A DNA stretch of 64,000 bases from Roseococcus pinisoli. Lineage in GTDB: Bacteria; Pseudomonadota; Alphaproteobacteria; Acetobacterales; Acetobacteraceae. The position numbers were made by a program, and so were the translations under genes. The notes under the pieces are model-generated. The model had not been told where the DNA came from, searched no databases, and saw nothing but the letters and a program-made list of their open reading frames with translations. Each line of letters opens with the position of its first letter. Position 1 is the stretch's first letter. The stretch is taken from positions 1,054,001 through 1,118,000 of the forward strand of contig NZ_JAHCDA010000001.1 of NCBI RefSeq assembly GCF_018413645.1. The letters are read 5' to 3'. This document shows positions 41,199 to 50,180 of the stretch, in pieces.

Positions 41199-43115
41199 TC
41201 AGGCCCCGGCCGCGGTCCATCGCTCCCCGGCGCGTACCGGGGTTTCTTCCGCCGCGTGCTGCGCCTGCGCGGCGAGGCGCAGCACGCGGCTGGGCGCCTC
41301 CTCCGTCGGCACGGTGAGCAGCCCGCGCGCGCGGAACCATTCCCCGATCCGCACGCTCGACGTCCAGGAGATGAGCCAGGGCGCCAGCAGCAGGCCGAGC
41401 AGCACGGGCGCCATCCAGGCGGCGAGGAGCGGGTTGATCGCCAAGGCGAGGCCCGCCAGCGTCACGCCGAGCACCAGATGCGCGCGGGAGAGGCGGAAGG
41501 CCGCGCGCAGGGAGATCGCCTCGCCCTCGCGGCGCTGGGTGGTCCAGCCGCCATCCCGCCCCAACAGGATGCCCACGACCTGCTGCGCCTGGGTCAGCAT
41601 GGTCACGGGCGAGAGCAGCGAGGAGACGAGGATCTCCAGCACGCCGCCGGCCAGCAGGCGAAGCGCGCCCGCCCCGCGTCGCCGGAGGATGAGCGCCGCA
41701 AGTGCCATGAACTTGGGCGCCAGCAGAAGCAGCAGCGTCACCGCGAAGACCCAGAGCGCGCGCTCCGGATCGACGATGGGCCATTGCGGGAAGAGCGCGT
41801 GGCTGTTCGGGAAATAGTCGGGCCGCAGGAAATGGGCCTGCAGCGAGACCGCGAGGCCGAGGATCAGGAAGGCTAGCCAGAAGGGTGCGCTGAGATAGGC
41901 GGCGATGCCGGTCGCCATGTGCAGCCGGCTCAGCGGATGCAGCCCGGCCGTGCCGATCACCGCGCTGTGCTGCAGGTTGCCCTGGCACCAGCGCCGGTCG
42001 CGCACCGCGAGATCGGGCAGGGTGGGCGGGCCCTGCTCGTAGCTGCCGCCCAGCAGCGGGGCGAGGTGGATGGCCCAGCCGGCGCGCCGCATCAGCGCGG
42101 CCTCGACGAAGTCGTGGCTCAGGATCTCGCCGCCGAAGGGCTTGCGGCCGGGCAGGCGCGGCAGGCCCGCCGCGCTGGCGAAGGCCTCCGTGCGGATCAT
42201 CGCATTGTGGCCCCAGTAGTTGCAGTCCGCGCCGGACCACCAGGCGAGCCCCTGGGCGATCAGGGGGCCATAGACCTGGCCCGCGAACTGCTGGAGGCGC
42301 GCGAAAAACGTCTCGCCGCCCTGGAGCAGCGGCAGCGTCTGGATGAGGCCGACATCCGGATGGCGCTCCATCGCGGCCGCGAGGGAAACGACGGTCCCGG
42401 CCTCCATCAGGCTGTCGGCGTCGAGGATGAGGAATTGCGGATAGGCGCCCCCGAAGCGGCGGACCCATTCCTCGATATTCCCGGCCTTGCGGCCGGTATT
42501 CTGCGGGCGGTGGCGGTAATGGACGGCGGGGCCGGCCTCCTGCGCCATGGCCAGGGCCGCCTCGCCCTCCGCGTCGCGGATCGCGGCATCCGTGCTGTCG
42601 CTCAGCAGGAAGATGTCGAAGGTCGAGGACGCCCCGGCCTCCTCGAAGGAGGCGCGCATGGCCGAGAGGGTCGCGCGCCAATGCGGCACGCTCTCATTGT
42701 AGATCGGCACCAGAAGGGCGGTGCGCGATCGCGGCGGAGGCGCCGGCGCCCGCAGGCCGAGCGGATCGGTTACCACGCCCATGGAGAACAGGCCGGCCAC
42801 CGCGCTGGTGAAGGCCAACGCGATCCAGATGAAGAGCATGGCGAAGAAGGCCGTCAGCACGACGCCCATCAGGCTCCAGCGCGAGAGGCCGAGCACCAGC
42901 GACATTTCGCTGGTCGCGATGAAGGTGAAGGCCAGCGCGCCGCCGATCACCAGCAGGCGCCGCAGCCACATTAGGGGCGGTGCCGAGGGACGGGACGTCA
43001 CGACCGGCCGTGGCGCCCGGGCGAGGTCCTGTGCCGGCATGGCCATGGGGGCTTCCGGCGGCAGGAGCTCGAGGCCGGGCCTCCCCCGGCTCATGCCGTC
43101 CATCGAAACGCCCAT
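41199..43115 (-). CDS. opgH: Glucans biosynthesis glucosyltransferase OpgH (MdoH)
   Basis: Membrane GT2 enzyme that polymerises beta-glucose from UDP-glucose for osmoregulated periplasmic glucans, 638 residues. N-terminal helices, then the GT2 core: VPIYNESVPHW, LLSDSTDAAI, HRPQNTGRKAGNIEEWV, LILDADSLM, and RDRRWCQGNLQH as the Q/RxxRW-type motif; C-terminal helices follow. Overlaps opgG by 25 bases; the gene order is opgG then opgH as in enterics. It converges with the LLM gene, 13 bases apart. Confidence 0.94.
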   Translation of the reverse strand: MGVSMDGMSRGRPGLELLPPEAPMAMPAQDLARAPRPVVTSRPSAPPLMWLRRLLVIGGALAFTFIATSEMSLVLGLSRWSLMGVVLTAFFAMLFIWIALAFTSAVAGLFSMGVVTDPLGLRAPAPPPRSRTALLVPIYNESVPHWRATLSAMRASFEEAGASSTFDIFLLSDSTDAAIRDAEGEAALAMAQEAGPAVHYRHRPQNTGRKAGNIEEWVRRFGGAYPQFLILDADSLMEAGTVVSLAAAMERHPDVGLIQTLPLLQGGETFFARLQQFAGQVYGPLIAQGLAWWSGADCNYWGHNAMIRTEAFASAAGLPRLPGRKPFGGEILSHDFVEAALMRRAGWAIHLAPLLGGSYEQGPPTLPDLAVRDRRWCQGNLQHSAVIGTAGLHPLSRLHMATGIAAYLSAPFWLAFLILGLAVSLQAHFLRPDYFPNSHALFPQWPIVDPERALWVFAVTLLLLLAPKFMALAALILRRRGAGALRLLAGGVLEILVSSLLSPVTMLTQAQQVVGILLGRDGGWTTQRREGEAISLRAAFRLSRAHLVLGVTLAGLALAINPLLAAWMAPVLLGLLLAPWLISWTSSVRIGEWFRARGLLTVPTEEAPSRVLRLAAQAQHAAEETPVRAGERWTAAGA

Positions 43116-44617
43116 GTCTCGGAGATCGGGGTCTCGCCCCGCCGCAGGCGCGCGCGCAGCTCGACCACCCTTGTGTTGCCGGGATCCAGCTCGAAGGACA
43201 GGCGCATGCCGCCGGTCTCGCGATTGGCGTGCAGCACCACGTTGCGCAGCGTGCCCGCGCTGTTCTCCACGGCCGCCTCCGGCAGCGTGGCATTGGGCCC
43301 GGTCGGGACCGGCGTGATGTCCAGGACGAAGAGCCGTGCCTTGCCGTCGCCGGCCGCGCCGATGCGGGTGGTGGCGAAGCGCACCAGCCGGCCGTCGCCG
43401 GGCTCCTGGCCCGACCAGTGGAGCCGGTAGCGCAGCTCCAACGGCGTATTGGCCTTGAGCGGCTCCGCGGGGGACCAGAAGGCGGCGATGTTGTCGTGGA
43501 TCTCGCTCTGAGTCGGGATCTCGACGAGCCGCACCTCACCAGCGCCCCAGTCCTGGAGCGGCTCGACCCAGAGGTTCGGGCGGCGGTGGTACTCGGCGTC
43601 GAGGTCCTGGTATTCGGAGAAGGCGCGCGCGCGCTGCAGGAGGCCGAAGCCGCGCGGCGACGCGTCCTGGAAGCCGCTGACCTGGAGGTCTCGCGGGTTG
43701 GAAAGCGGGCGCCAGATCTGCTCGACCTGGCCGGTACGCATCATCAGCCCGTCCGAATCATGGACGGCGGGGCGATAGTCGCTCACCCCGTCGCGATCCT
43801 GCGGGCCGAAGAAGAACATGCTGGTGGCCGGCGCGATACCCAGCGCCGTCACGTCCTGCCGCGCGAAGAGCTTGGCCTGCACCTCCATCGTCGTGGTCTC
43901 GCCGGGCGTGATGGCGATGCGATAGGCGCCGGCCAGGCTCTGGCTCTCCAGCAGCGCATGGACCACGGCGGCGGTGTCGCCCGCCTTGGGCTTCTCGATC
44001 CAGAAGGCCGTGAAGGCGGGGAATTCCTCGCCTTGCGGATCGGCCGTCCGGATGGCGAGGCCCCGTGCCGAGAGGCCGTAGACATTGCCGCGCCCCAGGG
44101 CCCGGAAATAGCTCGCGCCCAGGAAGGAGCAGAGCTCGTCGAAATGGTCGGGCCGGTTCAGCGGGCTCAGCAGGCGGAAGCCTGCGAAGCCGAGATCCTC
44201 GTCCTCGCCCGGAGCCTGCACGTCCTCGTAACGGAACTGCGAGGCGCGGAAGCGCAGCGGCGTGGCCTGCCCCTCCGCGACCTCGAAGAGGTCCACGCGG
44301 TCCTTGAACAGGAAGCCGCGATGATGCGGCTGGAGGCGAAAGGGCGAATCCGGCTCCGACCACCAGGCCTGGGCCGCGTCGAAGCGCACCTTGCGGTAGC
44401 CGTCATAGTCCAGGCGGTCGAACTGGCGCGGAAGCGGCGACTGGCGCCGGCGATAAGGCTGGCCGGCGATGGTGCGGGCCAGTTCCGACACCGTTTCGGC
44501 GTTGAAGGGCGCCGGGCCCTGCTGGTCCGAGGGAAGTGTCTGGGCCTTGCCGGCGGCCCCCCCGACCAAGAGAGAGGCACCGGCTCCGGCGGTGAAGAGA
44601 AGCTTGCGTCGCTGCAT
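43091..44617 (-). CDS. opgG: Glucan biosynthesis protein OpgG/OpgD family, Tat-exported
   Basis: Periplasmic protein needed for release or branching of osmoregulated glucans, 508 residues. The signal MQRRKLLFTAGAGASLLVGG has the twin arginine of a Tat substrate, as in OpgD. Family marks are QFDRLDYDGYRKVRF, HHRGFLFKDRVDLFEV, GFAGFRLLSPLN and FCS-like ELCSFLGASYFRALG, later ENVWVEPL-like RRPNLWVEPLQDWG. The frame is open upstream, but the Tat signal fixes the start. Upstream of opgH with overlap; follows the stress-like gene by 14 bases. Confidence 0.93.
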   Translation of the reverse strand: MQRRKLLFTAGAGASLLVGGAAGKAQTLPSDQQGPAPFNAETVSELARTIAGQPYRRRQSPLPRQFDRLDYDGYRKVRFDAAQAWWSEPDSPFRLQPHHRGFLFKDRVDLFEVAEGQATPLRFRASQFRYEDVQAPGEDEDLGFAGFRLLSPLNRPDHFDELCSFLGASYFRALGRGNVYGLSARGLAIRTADPQGEEFPAFTAFWIEKPKAGDTAAVVHALLESQSLAGAYRIAITPGETTTMEVQAKLFARQDVTALGIAPATSMFFFGPQDRDGVSDYRPAVHDSDGLMMRTGQVEQIWRPLSNPRDLQVSGFQDASPRGFGLLQRARAFSEYQDLDAEYHRRPNLWVEPLQDWGAGEVRLVEIPTQSEIHDNIAAFWSPAEPLKANTPLELRYRLHWSGQEPGDGRLVRFATTRIGAAGDGKARLFVLDITPVPTGPNATLPEAAVENSAGTLRNVVLHANRETGGMRLSFELDPGNTRVVELRARLRRGETPISETWAFRWTA

Positions 44618-44631
44618 GGGCGCGCCTTTCC

Positions 44632-45117
44632 TCAGGATTGCCGCGGTCCGGTGGCCGTCGCTTCTGCAGCGGCCACGGGGTGGTGGCGCCCCAGGATGGA
44701 TTCGACGTTCGAGGCCTGAGTGGCGTCGCCGGCGCGGACGATCACCAGGGTACCGCCCTGGCGCAGGCGCTCGCTGTACTGCCCTGCCTCCGTCTCGCCA
44801 ATGCCTTGCGCGGTCAGGGCGCCGATCAGGCCGCCCGTCGCAGCACCCATGCCGGCCGCCGTGAGCACGGTCGCGAACCAGCCGGCAGCCAGGATCGGCC
44901 CGAAACCTGGGAGGGCCAGCGCCCCCACGCCGGCCAGCACGCCCGCGCCCGTTCCGAGTACGGCGCCGACCGAGGAACCGGTACGGGTGGCACTGGAAGA
45001 ATCTTCGGCCGATTCGGCGAGGCTGACCTCCAGGCCGGGCAGATGAAGCGAATCCAGCTCCTCCGTCGCCTTGGTGGCGGCGGCGCGGTCCTCGAAGACC
45101 TTTGCGACCGTAATCAT
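44632..45117 (-). CDS. Glycine-zipper protein with YflT/general-stress-17M-like N-terminus
   Basis: 161 residues. The N-terminal MITVAKVFEDRAAATKATEEL resembles the ferredoxin-like domain of heat-induced stress protein YflT. The middle is a Gly/Ala-rich membrane-spanning zipper (GAVLGTGAGVLAGVGALALPGFGPILAAG) and the end EAGQYSERLRQGGTLVIVRAG repeats the fold. Such proteins are often linked to stress in alphaproteobacteria. Start ATG 45117 has AGGAG nearby. It lies just upstream of opgG in the same direction, and a link to envelope or osmotic stress is a guess. Confidence 0.72.
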   Translation of the reverse strand: MITVAKVFEDRAAATKATEELDSLHLPGLEVSLAESAEDSSSATRTGSSVGAVLGTGAGVLAGVGALALPGFGPILAAGWFATVLTAAGMGAATGGLIGALTAQGIGETEAGQYSERLRQGGTLVIVRAGDATQASNVESILGRHHPVAAAEATATGPRQS

Positions 45118-45182
45118 GAGGAGGCTCCTGAAAATGCGGCGCGACCCGAGAATCACGCGGGCCGCAGCTTCGGCGCGATTTC

Positions 45183-45213
45183 GGGCGAACCAATGATGAA
45201 TTATGGGCGAACC
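45183..45213. repeat. 9-bp direct repeat at 22-bp spacing
   Basis: GGGCGAACC occurs at 45183-45191 and 45205-45213, separated by AATGATGAATTAT. The 22-base period is two helical turns, so both copies face the same side of the DNA. It lies upstream of the minus-strand stress-like gene and downstream of the 55-residue ORF. Confidence 0.4.
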
Positions 45214-45250
45214 GTGGTGAGCGGTCGGTGGAGGAGCTCCGCTTCCCTCC

Positions 45251-45418
45251 TCAGAGGGACATCTGGTCCCGTTCGACCATAGCGGTGAACCAGGCGCCGT
45301 CCTGGCCCCGGTAGACGATCCACCAGGGCTCGCCCCGGCGTTTCGGCACCATGGCGTATTGGGCGAAGACGGTGCCCTCGTTCGTGTGGACTTTCATCGG
45401 TCGCGCGAAAGCGAGCAT
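45251..45418 (-). CDS. Small hypothetical protein, 55 residues
   Basis: A short gene: starts MLAFARPMKVHTNEGTVFAQ, contains PKRRGEPWWIVYRGQDGAWF and ends RDQMSL. GGGAGG lies 5 bases before the ATG. The composition (aromatic-rich, balanced) looks like a real small cytoplasmic protein, not a frame shadow, and no longer ORF competes on the region. Upstream of the glycine-zipper gene and downstream of the histidine kinase, all on the minus strand. Function unknown. Confidence 0.6.
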   Translation of the reverse strand: MLAFARPMKVHTNEGTVFAQYAMVPKRRGEPWWIVYRGQDGAWFTAMVERDQMSL

Positions 45419-45440
45419 CGGGGCCTCCCAGGATCGGGTG

Positions 45441-46460
45441 TCACGCGTTCAAACGCGGAATGGGCCTCTGGGTTGCCGGCGAGGGAAAGTTGAGGACGGC
45501 TCGCGCCCCACCGCCGGGCACGTTCTCCAGGTGGAATTCGCCGCCGAGCCGCTGGGCGAAGCCTTCCATGATGGTCACGCCGAAGCGCGGGGCGTCCTGC
45601 AGCACGCCGCAGAGGCCCTGGCCGTCATCGCCCACGGTCAGGCTCAGGGTCGCGCCCTCCTGCCGCAGCGCGACCGAGATGGTGCCGCCCGGCCGGTCGC
45701 CAAAACCGTGCCGGACGCTGTTCATGACGGCCTCGACGACCGTCATCGCCACCAGGATGGCCGCGCCATGCTCGAGCGGCGAGGCCTCCACCACCACCTC
45801 GACGGCGACGTCGCTGCGGCCGACCGAGCGCAGCAGGTCCAGCGTCAGCGCGTCCAGCGCCTCGGCCAGCCGCTCGCCGGCCAGTTCGGGGTCCTTCATG
45901 CGGCGATGCACGAGGGCGACGTTGTGCAGCCGCTGGACGGCATCGGCGAGGGCGACCTGCGCTTCCGCCACGCTGGAGACGCGCGAGGCCTGGAGGGAAA
46001 GGACGGCGGCCAGCGACTGGATGCTGCTCGCCATCCGGTGCTGGAGCTCCTGGCGGAGGTGGCGCTCATGCGCGAGCAGCCGGTCGATCTCCTCGCGCTG
46101 CGCCCGGAGCTGCGCGGCGCCCGCCCGGACGAGCTCGACGAGCACGATCAGCGCCCCGGCCACCAGGGCGAAGGAACCGACGGCGACGGCACCCTGCGGC
46201 CAGAGCAGGTCGAAGGAACGGTCGGGCGGCAGCACGAAGTACCAGATCGCCGCCACCGAGGAGGTCAGCACCGCGGCGGCCGGCCGCCAGTCGGCGAAGG
46301 CAGCCGTGACGCCGATGGCGAGGAAGAAGGAGGCGAAAGGCGCGCCCTCGATGCTCGCGGCCTGCCGCAGCAGGAAGGCCACGGCGAAGGAAGCGGCGCC
46401 AAGCGCGAGGCCCCGCGCCGGCCCACGGGGTGGGCCCGCCATTCTCGCGAGTAAGGGCAT
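45441..46460 (-). CDS. Sensor histidine kinase, HisKA_2/HWE-like with DUF4118-type membrane domain
   Basis: 339 residues. The N-terminal about 105 residues form four short helices like DUF4118 (KdpD-type) sensors. Then a coiled coil, the dimerisation/phosphoacceptor segment LRQELQHRMASSIQSLAAVLSLQA (His in QHRM), and an ATPase domain with VVEAVMNSVRHGF (N box) and VGDDGQGL (G1). These are features of HWE/HisKA_2 kinases common in alphaproteobacteria, often linked to light, stress or general stress response. No response regulator adjoins it. Divergent from the amino-acid binding protein. Confidence 0.83.
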   Translation of the reverse strand: MPLLARMAGPPRGPARGLALGAASFAVAFLLRQAASIEGAPFASFFLAIGVTAAFADWRPAAAVLTSSVAAIWYFVLPPDRSFDLLWPQGAVAVGSFALVAGALIVLVELVRAGAAQLRAQREEIDRLLAHERHLRQELQHRMASSIQSLAAVLSLQASRVSSVAEAQVALADAVQRLHNVALVHRRMKDPELAGERLAEALDALTLDLLRSVGRSDVAVEVVVEASPLEHGAAILVAMTVVEAVMNSVRHGFGDRPGGTISVALRQEGATLSLTVGDDGQGLCGVLQDAPRFGVTIMEGFAQRLGGEFHLENVPGGGARAVLNFPSPATQRPIPRLNA

Positions 46461-46668
46461 AGGCGAAAGGATGGGCCATCCGGAGGGGCGCGCGCAAGGT
46501 GTCCAGGCATGGAAGGTTCATGCTTTCCTCTTCAGCAACGGCCGATCCGCTTGCTGGCCACAGATCCCGATTGCGGAAGCCCTCAGACGTGATTACGCTC
46601 TCTGTCATATCGTGATCACACTATGCCGGTGGCCGTCCGAGCCAGGCCCAGAAAGGGAGTTCGTCCTC

Positions 46669-47694
46669 TTGCGTTACGCCATGCTCCGCCCCTTGGTCGC
46701 GGCTGCCGCTACCCTCTTCCTCACCGCCGCGCCGGCCTTCGCGGGCGCCACGCTCGATGCCGTGCGCCGCAACGGCCATGTGCGCTGCGGCGTCTCCGTC
46801 GGCGTCGCGCATATGTCGCTGGCCGACAGCTCGGGCCGCTGGCAAGGCTTCGATGCGGAGATCTGCCGCGCGGTCGCCACGGCCGTCTTCGGCGACCCCG
46901 AGAAGGTCCGCTTCGTGCCCACGACGGCGCAGACGCGCTTCACGGCGCTGCAGTCGGGCGAAGTGGACATGCTGTCCCGCACCACCGCCCTCTCGCTCTC
47001 GCGTGACAGCACGCTGGGCCTGAACCAGACGGTCGCGCATTTCTACACGGGCCAGGGCGTCCTCGTGCACCGCCGCACCGGTGCGACCCGCGTGGGCGAG
47101 ATGGACGGCGCCACCATCTGCGGCACCCAGGGCAGCATCAACGAGCGCAATCTCGAGGACTGGGGCCGGACCCGCAACGTCCGCTTCCGGATCATCTCCT
47201 TCGACACGCCGCAGGCCGTGCTCGCCGCCTTCAACGCCAATCGCTGCGACGGCATCACCAACGACATGATCAACCTCTCGGCCAACCGGCTCGCCTCGCC
47301 GGATCCGTCGGCGCTGGTCCTGCTGCCCGACCTGATCCAGAAGGAGATGCACGGCATCCTCGTCCGCAACGGCGATGCGGAATGGGCCGCGCTGACGCGC
47401 TGGGCGGTCTTCGCCATGATCCAGGGCGAGGAATTCGGCCTGACGCGCGCGAATGTCGAGGAGCAGCGCCGCACCGCCACCGATCCGCAGGTCCGCCGCT
47501 TCCTGGGCCTGACCGACAATGTCGGCGTGGGCTTCGGCGTCTCCGCGAACTTCGCCTATGACATCATCCGCCAGGTGGGCAATTACGGCGAGGTCTTCGA
47601 CCGCACGGCCGGCCCGGGCGGCCTGGGCATGGAGCGCGGCCTGAACCGCCTCTGGACCGACGGCGGCCTGCATATCTCCTGGCTCTGGCAATAA
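46669..47694 (+). CDS. Orphan amino acid ABC transporter substrate-binding protein (AapJ-like)
   Basis: About 341 residues with a signal peptide (LVAAAATLFLTAAPAFAG). The body closely resembles AapJ at 23904-25058: VRCGVSVGVAHMSLADSSGRW, VRFVPTTAQTRFTALQSGEVD, and IIRQVGNYGEVFDR near the end. It lacks the Ala/Pro linker. TTG 46669 has GGGAG 9 bases upstream; ATG 46681 is in frame but too far from it. No permease or ATPase is near. An aminotransferase follows by 22 bases. It could share the AapQMP transporter at 25-28 kb. Confidence 0.88.
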   Translation: MRYAMLRPLVAAAATLFLTAAPAFAGATLDAVRRNGHVRCGVSVGVAHMSLADSSGRWQGFDAEICRAVATAVFGDPEKVRFVPTTAQTRFTALQSGEVDMLSRTTALSLSRDSTLGLNQTVAHFYTGQGVLVHRRTGATRVGEMDGATICGTQGSINERNLEDWGRTRNVRFRIISFDTPQAVLAAFNANRCDGITNDMINLSANRLASPDPSALVLLPDLIQKEMHGILVRNGDAEWAALTRWAVFAMIQGEEFGLTRANVEEQRRTATDPQVRRFLGLTDNVGVGFGVSANFAYDIIRQVGNYGEVFDRTAGPGGLGMERGLNRLWTDGGLHISWLWQ

Positions 47695-47716
47695 TAAGAA
47701 TCCGAGGACAAGACCC

Positions 47717-49048
47717 ATGCCGCCGCTCGATACCGTGATCGCCCCGCGCAACACCGACCTCGACACCGCGCTTGCCGAGGCGCGGGAGGCCTATATCGCC
47801 GCCCGCCCGAAGAGCGCCGCCGCCTATGAGCGCGCGAAGCAGGTGATGCCGGGCGGCAATACCCGCTCGACGCTCTACTACTCGCCCTTCCCGACCGCGA
47901 TGGAGAGCGGGCAGGGCTGCTACATGAAGGACATCGACGGCCACGACTATCTCGACCTCTGCGGCGAGTATACGGCCGGTCTCTTCGGGCATTCCGAAGC
48001 GCGCATCCTCAAGGCCATCGAGGGCGCGATCGGCCGCGGCCTGAACCTCGCCGCCGCCGGCGAGCGGGAGTCGGTCTTCGCCGGCATCATCTGCGCCCGC
48101 TTCCCCTCCATCGAGCTGGTGCGCTTCACCAACAGCGGTACCGAGGCAAATCTCTTCGCCTTCTCGGCCGCGCGCGCCTTCACGGGCCGTCAGCGCCTTC
48201 TGGCGATGAACGGCGGCTACCACGGCGGCATGATGACCTTCGCCGGCGGCGGCAGCCCGGTGAACGCACCCTTCCCGGTGACGCTCGCGCCCTACAACGG
48301 CATCGAGGCGACGCGCGCGCTGATCCGCGAGCACAAGGACGAACTGGCCGCGATCATCGTCGAGCCCATGATCGGCGCTGGCGGCTGCATCCCGGCGAGC
48401 CGCGAGTTCCTGCAGATGCTGCGCGACGAGGCGACGGCGCACGGCATCGTCCTCACCTTCGACGAGGTGATGACCAGCCGCCACAGCGCCGGCGGCCTGC
48501 AGAAGCTGCATGGGATCACGCCGGACCTCACGACGCTCGGCAAGTACATCGCGGGCGGCATGTCCTTCGGCGCCTTCGGCGGACGCAAGGACATCATGGC
48601 GGTCTATGACCCGGCGCATCCGAAGGCGCTGCCGCATGGCGGCACCTTCAACAACAACGTGCTCTCCATGTCGGCCGGCGTGGTCGCGATGGGCGAGATC
48701 TTCACCGAGGAGGCCTCGGAAGCGCATCGTGCGCGGGGTGACGCGCTGCGCGACGCGCTCAACGCCGTGTGCCGCAAGCATGGCGTGGCGATGCAGTTCA
48801 CCGGCGTCGGCAGCATGACGCAGCCGCATTTCCGCAGCGAGCCGATCCTGCGTCCTTATACGCAGTCGGCGACCGAGGAAGGCGTGCGGGAGCTCTTCTT
48901 CCTCGACCTCATGGCGGCCGGGATCTACATCGCGCGCCGCGGCATGACGGCGCTGAGCCTGCCGGTCGGCGAGGCGGAATGCGCCCGCTACATCGCCGCC
49001 GTCGAGGCCTTCTGCGTCGCGCGCAAGCCGCTGCTCGGCGTCGCCTGA
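47717..49048 (+). CDS. Class III aminotransferase (glutamate-1-semialdehyde aminomutase-like)
   Basis: PLP enzyme, 443 residues. VMPGGNTRSTLYYSPFP near the start resembles GSA aminomutase, FTNSGTEANLFAFSAARAFTGR binds the phosphate, LTFDEVMTSRHSAGG holds the ring-stacking Asp, and the Schiff-base Lys is in TTLGKYIAGGMSFG. True HemL is about 430 residues with different details, so this may be an aspartate-aminotransferase-family or beta-amino-acid enzyme instead. Co-directional with the orphan amino-acid binding protein, suggesting use of the imported compound. Confidence 0.86.
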   Translation: MPPLDTVIAPRNTDLDTALAEAREAYIAARPKSAAAYERAKQVMPGGNTRSTLYYSPFPTAMESGQGCYMKDIDGHDYLDLCGEYTAGLFGHSEARILKAIEGAIGRGLNLAAAGERESVFAGIICARFPSIELVRFTNSGTEANLFAFSAARAFTGRQRLLAMNGGYHGGMMTFAGGGSPVNAPFPVTLAPYNGIEATRALIREHKDELAAIIVEPMIGAGGCIPASREFLQMLRDEATAHGIVLTFDEVMTSRHSAGGLQKLHGITPDLTTLGKYIAGGMSFGAFGGRKDIMAVYDPAHPKALPHGGTFNNNVLSMSAGVVAMGEIFTEEASEAHRARGDALRDALNAVCRKHGVAMQFTGVGSMTQPHFRSEPILRPYTQSATEEGVRELFFLDLMAAGIYIARRGMTALSLPVGEAECARYIAAVEAFCVARKPLLGVA

Positions 49049-49059
49049 AGTCCTTATAG

Positions 49060-49084
49060 GGAGCCGGCCTCCGCTGCCGGCTCC
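49060..49084 (+). terminator. Hairpin after the aminotransferase gene
   Basis: GGAGCCGGC (49060-49068) pairs with GCCGGCTCC (49076-49084), loop 7, twelve bases after the stop. No T-run follows. Confidence 0.5.
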
Positions 49085-49191
49085 TAACGCCTTCGCCGCT
49101 CTGCGCCCCCGATCTGGCGCGGCGCGGCGGGGCCTGACATGTTGGCCCGAATTCCGCGCCCGACCGGCGCGGCCAGGAGGGAAACATCCGC

Positions 49192-50175
49192 ATGTCGAAC
49201 CCGCTTCCGGCGATGTCCCGCCGTTCGATCCTCACAGGCTCCGCCGCCGTTCTCGCCACTCCGGTCCTCGCCCAGGCGCCCTGGCCCAACCGGCCCGTCC
49301 GCATGGTCGTGCCCTGGCCGGCGGGCGGCGCGGCCGACCTCACGGGCCGTATCTACGCCAATGCGCTGTCCCAGAAGACCGGCCAGCCCTTCGTCGTGGA
49401 GAATCGCGGCGGCGCCACCGGCACCATCGGCGAGCAGGCCGTGATCCAGGCGCCGGCCGACGGCTACACGATCATGAACGAGTCCACGCCGATCTCGATC
49501 ACGCCGGCCCTCATGCCGGACCTGCGCTTCTCGCCGCTTCGGGAATTCCAGCCCGTCTTCAAGACGATGAGCGTGCCGCAGCTCGCCATGGTCCATCCCA
49601 GCGTGCCGGCGCGCACGCTGCCCGAGCTGATCGCGCTGCTCCGCACGGCGAACGGCAATTTCGCCGCCGGCTCCTCGGGCATCGGCTCCATGCAGCACCT
49701 GGTGCTGGAGCTCTTCACGCGCGGCGCCGGCGTGCAGGTGAACCATGTGCCCTATCGCGGCGGCGGGCCCGCCATGTCCGACCTGCTGGCGGGCTCCATC
49801 AAGCTGTACTTCGGCAATGTGAACAGCTCCGTCGCGCATGTCCGCGCGGGCAGCGTGCGCGCGCTGGCGCATACGGCCGGCACGCCACGCATCAACGCGC
49901 TGCCCGACCTGCCCGCCATGTCCGAGACGCTGCCGGGCTTCGAGACGGCGGAGTGGAACGGCATCTTCGTGCGCACCGGCACGCCGCCCGAGATCGTCCA
50001 ACGGCTCAGCGCCCTGCTCAACGAGATTGTCGCCGAGGCGGATATCCAGCAGACGTTGCGCAACGGCGACCTGACGGCCGAGCCCAATACGCCCGCGCAG
50101 TTCGACACCTTCTTCCGCGGCGAGACGGCGCGCTGGGCGCGCTTCATCGCCGAAGCGAACATCCGACTGGAGTAG
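49192..50175 (+). CDS. Tripartite tricarboxylate transporter (Bug family) substrate-binding protein
   Basis: 327 residues. Tat-like signal with SRRSILTGSAAVLATPVLA, then VRMVVPWPAGGAADLTGRI, FVVENRGGATGTIGEQAV and VNHVPYRGGGPAMSDLLAGSIKLYFGN, all Bug marks. AGGAGGG precedes the ATG at 49192; an internal ATG at 49213 would also keep the signal. Followed by an amidohydrolase after 5 bases, so they are co-translated. No TctAB partner. Confidence 0.91.
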   Translation: MSNPLPAMSRRSILTGSAAVLATPVLAQAPWPNRPVRMVVPWPAGGAADLTGRIYANALSQKTGQPFVVENRGGATGTIGEQAVIQAPADGYTIMNESTPISITPALMPDLRFSPLREFQPVFKTMSVPQLAMVHPSVPARTLPELIALLRTANGNFAAGSSGIGSMQHLVLELFTRGAGVQVNHVPYRGGGPAMSDLLAGSIKLYFGNVNSSVAHVRAGSVRALAHTAGTPRINALPDLPAMSETLPGFETAEWNGIFVRTGTPPEIVQRLSALLNEIVAEADIQQTLRNGDLTAEPNTPAQFDTFFRGETARWARFIAEANIRLE

Positions 50176-50180
50176 CGCGC

